64,000 nucleotides of DNA from contig JAPYMA010000100.1 in the NCBI GenBank assembly GCA_035041965.1, positions 124,001 to 188,000 of the forward strand. The letters are read 5' to 3'. Source of the DNA: Anisakis pegreffii. Lineage: Eukaryota; Nematoda; Chromadorea; Rhabditida; Anisakidae. The translations under genes were made by a program, and so were the position numbers. Numbering within the stretch: the first letter of the stretch is position 1; each line of letters opens with the position of its first letter. The notes beneath the pieces were generated by a model, which saw nothing but the letters and a program-made list of their open reading frames with translations, did no database searches and was not told the origin of the DNA. This document shows, piece after piece, positions 57,947 through 64,000 of the stretch.

Positions 57947-58476
57947 GTCTTTCGATCTCTTTTTCAATTGTACTGTTGCTGTCGTTGTTTTGATGCACAT
58001 TCACCCCTCGGCCCCGCCCTGCACGTCAGCATTTATTTGATATGGTTTATTCTGTTCGTATTCTATAATCATTGATTGGTTGACAAGTGGAACGGGGGAA
58101 TGATCATACTCGTTTTATTGCCTGATTGTTTATTCTGTTTATCTGGTGGGATTTTGCTAATGTTTTTGAAGCGCGCATTTAGTACGAACTCTTCAGTGCT
58201 GTTATTCACATTCTTTCTTTAGCAACCTCCACTGAAGTGATGTTGGTCAATGGAAAGTTACATTCAGGGCTGTGATTTGTGGTAGTTCGTATTCGGTTCA
58301 GCTCAGTTCTGTACTCAGAGAAGTGTGCACTGGTGAAGAATCTTTCTTTTCTGTTGATTTTCGTTTTGAAGGTCATTTTCAATTCCAATTCTATGTTCTT
58401 ATTGTTTGTATTCACACTTGTAAATACCTCGACAAACGCGCCTCCTAATATATAGCAGCATACCAATTCGTAATTA

Positions 58477-58486
58477 AATAAATAAA
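58477..58486 (+). terminator. Polyadenylation signal of DEK
   Basis: Overlapping AATAAATAAA about 530 bases after the DEK stop codon. Confidence 0.5.
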
Positions 58487-58999
58487 CCTCATTTTAAGTA
58501 ATTCAATATTACTAGAATTCTCACGTTTATGATTCCTCTGACTTTCGCTCTCTTATCATAATTTCTTTAACGGTGGCGCGCCACATTTTTCTCATATACT
58601 CATTCATAACTGGAATGCAGATTTTACTAAAGTTCGTTAATTTATCGGAAAAATACGTTGTTTTTAAAGTTTGAGATGCATGTAGAGGCGTTTTTTCTTC
58701 ATTCTTTTCAAGTTATTTAAATTTATGCATAAATTTTGAAAATCTGACATCAGCATTGCTAATTTCGATTTGTGAATTTGGCCAAACGTACGCTGCGTCC
58801 GCAATGGTGTCGTTTTCTTAATTTATAAACAACTCGTTACCCGTTGAAGGGAAACGCTTTGGTGAATTAATACAGTTTTCATTGGTTTCACTGATTGTAT
58901 GATGTTTGTTGGTTTTGTCTATTTGTTGTTTACGATGTCAGTTTTGAGCGTTATCACTGTAAATACAATTCATTCTTAACGTTATTGTCTTCAGTAAAA

Positions 59000-59164
59000 A
59001 TGTCACCGCAAGATATTTACAATTATTATGAGTTACTAACAGACGCACGCCTGCCTCATAGGTTAAAGATGAACGAAATAGCAGTGACGTATTCGCTGAA
59101 TCTCTTCTACTTCCTCTATGGTTCGGCTCGTTTCTTCAATCATTCACGATTAATGGTGTTTTAA
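59000..59164 (+). CDS. Possible 54-aa protein or first exon of unknown gene
   Basis: The acceptor TATTGTCTTCAG is followed after five bases by an ATG opening MSPQDIYNYYELLTDARLPH, then a segment with an aromatic-rich end (SLNLFYFLYGSARFF) and a stop at 59162. The acceptor-ATG spacing is typical of trans-spliced nematode genes. A donor-like CATAG/GTTAAAG in the middle could mean only the first 20 residues are the true first exon. No downstream exon or family was established. Confidence 0.3.
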   Translation: MSPQDIYNYYELLTDARLPHRLKMNEIAVTYSLNLFYFLYGSARFFNHSRLMVF

Positions 59165-59169
59165 TTTAT

Positions 59170-60015
59170 TGCCATTTGATATTATTGAATTGCGTCTCGC
59201 GTTTCAAAGTTCATTCGCAAAATTCGCTATAAAAAATTCAAACAATGTACGAGGTATATTGAAAGTTCTCTGAAATCAGTCGGGATTATGAGCGCACAAA
59301 AAATCCTTATTTTGTTTGAATCGAAGGAAAATGGATAACGGTTGCGCTGTATGACCGCAAGATTTTCGTATTGATAATAACACTGAAGCTATAATTCAAC
59401 TGAAGTTTTCCATCAAAATATTGATAACAACACAGAATTTACAAACGAAACGATTTATAAATGTTGAATGATAACGAGCTAGTAATGCACAAAACTTGAT
59501 TGTGGAATAGAAAGGCACAATGCACTGAAAATATCTGACATACAATTACCGAGTACACAATAACTCTTCTTAAAACTGTAATAATCTCGTTGCAATGTTT
59601 CCATGCTGAATCATAAGCCAATATGTGACATTCAGAAATGTGTTAATCACGGTATTGAAAGAACCGTCCTCCACGAGTACCAATTTTGTTGCAAAAATCA
59701 GCATGTTTCGAAGGGAAAAGGATTTCAATTTTTATTCTTCAAATAGCCAGAAATGTTGAGAAATTGAATAAGATTGCTGTTCTTTTTGAAAACCATGTTA
59801 GGTATATTTGTATGAAAATTTTCCTTTGGGATTCCTTGATTGCTAAGGAATGAATTCAAAAACGATCAACTTCACGTCAGCCTGATGAAAAAAAGTTTTT
59901 ATTTGACACACAAAAAGAAGTCTACATTCACTGTTGCCTGTTACTCACAATCAGTAAGAATCCGATTGCAACGATCCAGTTTAATTGAATTTAAGATATT
60001 TACAGACGTATGAAA
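59170..60015. other. Intergenic stretch between convergent genes
   Basis: No supported gene. The upstream genes run on the plus strand and the next gene on the minus strand, so this contains the 3' ends of both transcription units. Confidence 0.4.
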
Positions 60016-60021
60016 AAATAT

Positions 60022-63000
60022 TTAGAAGACGGTTATTAAGGTGAGAACGCATAGCATCATGTAAACTGCACTCAGTTTTGTTGCATGGTTACCCTGAAAA
60101 CAACAATTAAATACGGAAAGCAAACTGCAAAAAGAAAGCACATTGATCTGTCGATCCACGATTATGCTACTGATATTGCAACCTGTGCGACAACATAAAA
60201 ATACTCACATATTCTCCTCAAATTTCTTTTAAAAAAAATTTACGTCTGCAATTGTCAATCCAATCATTTTAGTTGACAGAAGTTCTTTTGATCACAAATG
60301 AATGCAGCGGCTAAAAAAGTAACTGAAAGCAAAAATGGAACCAGTTTTCTTACAATTGCTTTTGCCAAAAAGAACAAGCAGAAGAACTCTAACATGGTGT
60401 TGTTTTTGTTGTTGTGCCTCGTGATTCTCTTCTCGTACTTCATTATGAGCGATTTCAGATTCGTCGTCGTTCACCACCATAATCGTGCGTTCAGCTTCGT
60501 TTGTACTCGTTTCGATTTTCTCAAGGTGAACCTCTTCAGCTGAGTCGTTCTCAGTTGCCTGCAATTTGCTCGTCATTTTTTCAAAAGCCCGGTTTATTGT
60601 AATGATAAACCGATGAAGGATGTGAATTCGTTGCGGATGATTACTTGCTTCTGCAGAATGATTATTCATACATGTTCAGATGATATGCTTGATGTTGCAT
60701 CGTTAAGAAGACTGGACTGAGTAGTTTCGCTAGACGTTGACCGATGGGCAGTAGTATTGTCATTTAGAGGCTGCTCGTTGATTTCAGGTATTAGACTGCT
60801 ACTGCTCTCTGCTTCACTGGGATCATCTATCTCAGGAATGTGTTCAACATTCGACAGATTTGGGATTTGCTAAACATTCATTCATTTTAATCGTAAATGA
60901 GCATCAAAAACTCGACATTTTAATGTATACTTGAAATTAGTAGCGGTTCTTTTGATTGGATCAAATGAGATTTTGTATAACAGCTAAATAGAAGCGATCA
61001 TGTTCAGTGGGGCGCAAAGGTGGTTGCAAGAAAAGGAAAAAATAAGAGGGAAAAGAACGGATCAAAGTTCAGCTGTTTTTCTGGACCAGACCATTTTGCA
61101 CCTCTCCCCTGGAAAAATTTCTGGCTATGCCACTGCATGTTGCAAACCTGGACTTGAATTTGCACAGGTGTTTCAGGCTGTGCGATTGCAGAGTCAATTT
61201 CGTGCACTGGTTCTTCACTGACCGCTTCGAACGACGGTGGTCCAATTGGAATCTCTGGCTCATTGACTGGTTCAAAAGCGAACGTTGCTATTGTGGACGT
61301 TGCATCCTGTAATGAGCCACTGACAAATTTTTGTTTGCGATTAACATCATTGGTGGTCTAAATCCAACAAGAAATGAATGAAAAATGTGCATCTGGATTA
61401 TTTTATTCTGCATGATTGAAAGCCGACGCATTTATCTTTACTTATATACTGGCAACACTTAGAAAAGGTTTATTTCTGATTGTTAAGGCATCTTTAATGA
61501 TTATCAATCAGAAAATTGGTTTCATCACAAAAAAATTCGATCACATCAAAATGATATTGAACCGTTGTTTCTTAGTAGCAAGGCTTGAAAGAAAATGGAA
61601 AGGAAAGCATTGAATATGTTCTATACCCTTTCTTGTGAACTATCTCCTGAGAAGCCTTGAGTGGTCGTGTAGGTTGTATCGAAATGAGTACTGATTTGCT
61701 CAGATATACTGCCATCATCAATAATCGTCACTTTTACTGTGTCGTCATCACCCTAAACCATTGCAAAATATAATATCATTTTGTTAACGATAATTTCATA
61801 TCGTCCCGTGAATCCGTGACCGGTCAATCTGTCTAAAGACATTTAGTCTAACGACGGTTTGCCTAAAGACACATTGCCTAACGGACATTTTGCCTAGTGG
61901 ACAGTTTGCCGACCGGACAGTTTGCCGAACGGACAGTTTGCCTAACTTACGGTTTTTAATGGATATTTCGCCTAATAGGCAGACTATTCCTTAGGCAAAA
62001 TGTCCGTTAGACAAATTGTCCGTTAGACGAACTGTCCATTAGGCCAATGTATCTTTAGGCAAACTGTCGTTAGGCTAAATGTCTTTAGACAGATTGACTG
62101 GGTACTCGTAAATCAGTCGATACGGTATCACTTTCATAAACTAAGATGTAAAGCTAATAACTCATTCCATCTCTCAAACGATGATGCTTTTTAAACAATG
62201 TAAGTTAAGGGCCCCTAGATTTTATAACTCGGTAAGAAGATAACGAAGTCGACTGTTTATATGATTAGTAATATTCGATCCAATCGAACTGATGCGATGT
62301 ATTTGAATCGATAATTCTCCGAATAAAAATTCAACCTTCGGTAAGTAAGCAAAACGAAAACAAGCATCAAACCGATGAGGTGATACTGGATTGGGTTGTA
62401 TGAATATTAAAATCGTCCATTGAAGCTGTTTCAGTAATCATTTCGGATCCAGTATCTTCTTCGTGTTCCGCGAACAACTGAATAAATGTGACAGAATGAA
62501 CGAAGTTGTTCAATCTTGACTTATATCCCAGTCATGAGGAAACGAAGGAATTTGAGAGCACAGCTATTCGAAAAGGAACGCAGATAATGCAATTAGTTGT
62601 ATGAATTTATTGCTGATACATCAAAAATAAAAATTCTCGGGTTCATTTAGTGTCAACGTTTTTGGACTGAGAGAAAAAAGTACGCGAAGCCAACCAACCG
62701 CATTATATTTAGCTGGATCGACGATATACATACATTCGTCAGGAAGTGCTTCAAGGTAAATCTTCGCCAGTTGTCCAGCAACTGGCGACGATGAGTTATC
62801 AAGATCATTACGAAGACGTTCACTCGCAACAATTATTTGCTTGAGTGCGATATCCTTAATCAATGCTTCCAATCTTATTCCATTTAGAAATTACATATCC
62901 ATTTCAGTTCAACTTTCATTTTGAGAATTGTTCTGTGTTGATCCAAAACACGAATGTGTTCTCACAAATATATCACTTAATTTTTGAGCATATTATTTGG

Positions 63001-64000
63001 TTAATGAGCATATCATTGTAAAGGTAATCACTGAATATACTTCAGCATGATTTCATTCATAAAATGAGAAGATTCAATCGTACAACTTTCATAATCATCT
63101 TCCATAATGCACCATTGGTCGAATAGTGGCAAAATAAATAAAAATCAACTCACTCTGAAAATATCTCCTGAACCAGCACATTTTTTGTTCGATTCCGAAA
63201 TTGTGCATTTCACGATACATTCGAGACTGCTGCAACTAAGTAATATTTCGAAAAAACTTCAAATGCAGCAATAATAAGTTACTTTACTCACTTAATAAAA
63301 AATATTGAAATCAGTTAAGAGTGTTCGACGAAATAAGCTTGAATACTTATTTTTCAAATGTCGCTGTAGCAATACTACTTATTTTCTGAAATTGCGTTAT
63401 GGTATCAACAGGGCATTGAAAATAAAGACAACATACCGGCAAACTGGAGTAATACTGTCGAAAAATGCGAACGGATTGACTGTCGCAGACGGCGAAGAAT
63501 CAAACTGCACAGTTGCATCAGCTGGATGACGGCATTCGGTCGCACACTGATTCACGGTTTCAGCATCTTGCGATTGAATGCATTCGCTCACAAGTCGAAA
63601 CTCTTAAAACTGTTTCGGATCACTGCAGAATGAATGCTTATCAACACCGTTATCTTCACAATATGAATGTCGTCAAGAAATATGCACAACGAAAAGTAAT
63701 GAATACTCAAATAATGTTTCATGTATTATGCCTTCAACTTTATCCTTGCAAATATATTCACTGAGTACGATTCGTCTCGTTAATTCATCAGGATCAGCAT
63801 CGTTACATGTTGCTGCACACTTGATCAGCTGTTCATAGGCACTGCAAGGGATGTCAATTCATTTCAGTGGTCAACAATGACATATTGTTAATATTCTGAG
63901 ATACTGATGAGTTGCCATCTTATGATAGATTACAATTAACATGATCGAACACACATTTCCTTTCAACCTACTGTTGAACATTCGTAACCAACAAAATATT
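60022..64000 (-). CDS. CPG4-domain proteoglycan-like surface protein with Ser/Thr/Glu-rich stalk and GPI-like tail (5' end outside window)
   Basis: Minus-strand exons: 64000-63972 (partial), 63841-63739, 63600-63437, 63229-63154, about 62865-62699, 62477-62373, 61752-61627, 61357-61148, 60869-60672, 60558-60394 (or -60439) and 60093-60022. The first five encode a CPG4-type domain: YEQLIKCAATC, SEYICKDKFRLVSECI, NQCATECRHPA, CRSLECIVKC, NKKCAG and ALPDECMYIVDP. This domain occurs in nematode chondroitin proteoglycans. Six later exons encode an acidic, Ser/Thr-rich stalk (HTTQSSITSS, TEAS/ESSSSLIPE and SSETTQSSLL patterns), suitable for glycosylation, and a hydrophobic C-terminus (KLSAVYMMLCVLTLITVF) typical of a GPI signal. 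Weak points: the junction between exons at 63154 and about 62865 is not fixed in phase. The stalk join relies on a GTTGGT donor at 62698; unspliced, that frame ends at TGA 62621 with AATAAA at 62611-62606, which may be a short isoform. Confidence 0.72.
61005..61135. mobile_element. 131-bp MITE in an intron of the CPG4-like gene
   Basis: Starts CAGTGGGGCGCAAAGG and ends GGCTATGCCACTG (read inward CAGTGGCATAGCC). It is flanked by CATGTT at 60999-61004 and 61136-61141, an apparent 6-bp target-site duplication. Lies between exons 61357-61148 and 60869-60672. Confidence 0.75.
61817..62106. mobile_element. Foldback MITE built of GGACAGTTTGCCTAAC subrepeats
   Basis: The left half (GTCAATCTGTCTAAAGAC, then TTTAGTCTAACGACGGTTTG) is the imperfect reverse complement of the right half, meeting near 61965. 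Each arm is itself a run of about 16-base variants of GGACAGTTTGCCTAAC. Located in an intron of the CPG4-like gene; a fragment of the same family is at 40975-41130. Confidence 0.8.

Noticed and set aside
61004..61275. Minus-strand open frames across 61004-61275
   Set aside because: Only 61148 and above is a real exon; the rest reads through the 131-bp MITE in the intron.
63605..63670. Extra in-frame coding just upstream of the 63600 exon (RHSYCEDNGVDKHSFCSDPK...)
   Set aside because: The frame contains a TAA before joining the exon. An intron ending at TTTTAAGAG fits the phase of the previous exon better, although a pseudogene or a sequence error cannot be excluded.

Overview
This is AT-rich nuclear DNA from a nematode. 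The evidence is a complete cuticle collagen gene, a CMK-1 type calmodulin-dependent kinase with nematode-specific sequence, a CPG4-domain (chondroitin proteoglycan) gene, and pyrimidine-rich acceptors just upstream of several start codons that look like spliced-leader trans-splice sites. Introns are long (mostly 0.3-3 kb), which suggests a large-genome parasitic lineage rather than Caenorhabditis. That placement is an inference. Almost every gene is split into exons shorter than 300 bases, so no long uninterrupted reading frames are expected. The gene models below were built by hand from splice signals, phase matching and remembered family sequences.

Layout. 1-5 kb: no gene seen. 5.0-7.9 kb (+): cuticle collagen, six exons, 290 aa. 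10.9-20.6 kb (+): cmk-1, seven exons, 340 aa, with a hAT-type element in its fifth intron. 20.6-34 kb: gene-poor, with a few coding-looking exons of unknown proteins, a TA-flanked MITE, palindromes and simple repeats. 34.1-36.0 kb (+): secreted/type I membrane protein with an LU (activin-receptor/Ly6-like) cysteine pattern. 36.2-37.2 kb: non-autonomous hAT element. 39.4-40.0 kb (-): a 59-aa STMP1-like mitochondrial micropeptide in three tiny exons. 40.1-41.1 kb: duplicated repeat and MITE fragments. 42.4-44.2 kb (+): a probable 58-aa protein of unknown function. 45.66-48.43 kb: a 391-bp tandem satellite whose last copy is split by about 500 bp of GC-richer DNA. 51.8-58.0 kb (+): DEK chromatin protein (nine exons, 470 aa) preceded by a separate coding exon. 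60.0-64.0 kb (-): CPG4-domain proteoglycan-like gene whose 5' end lies outside the window, with a Ser/Thr/Glu-rich stalk and a GPI-like tail. Two MITEs sit in its introns.

The genes do not form a pathway. This is an ordinary chromosomal segment with mixed functions: cuticle, Ca2+ signalling, surface/extracellular matrix, mitochondria and chromatin. The most interesting content is the two micropeptide genes split over very small exons, the CPG4/stalk/tail architecture, the satellite with its interruption, several near-perfect palindromes with 2-4 nt loops, and mobile elements with readable target-site duplications inside introns.
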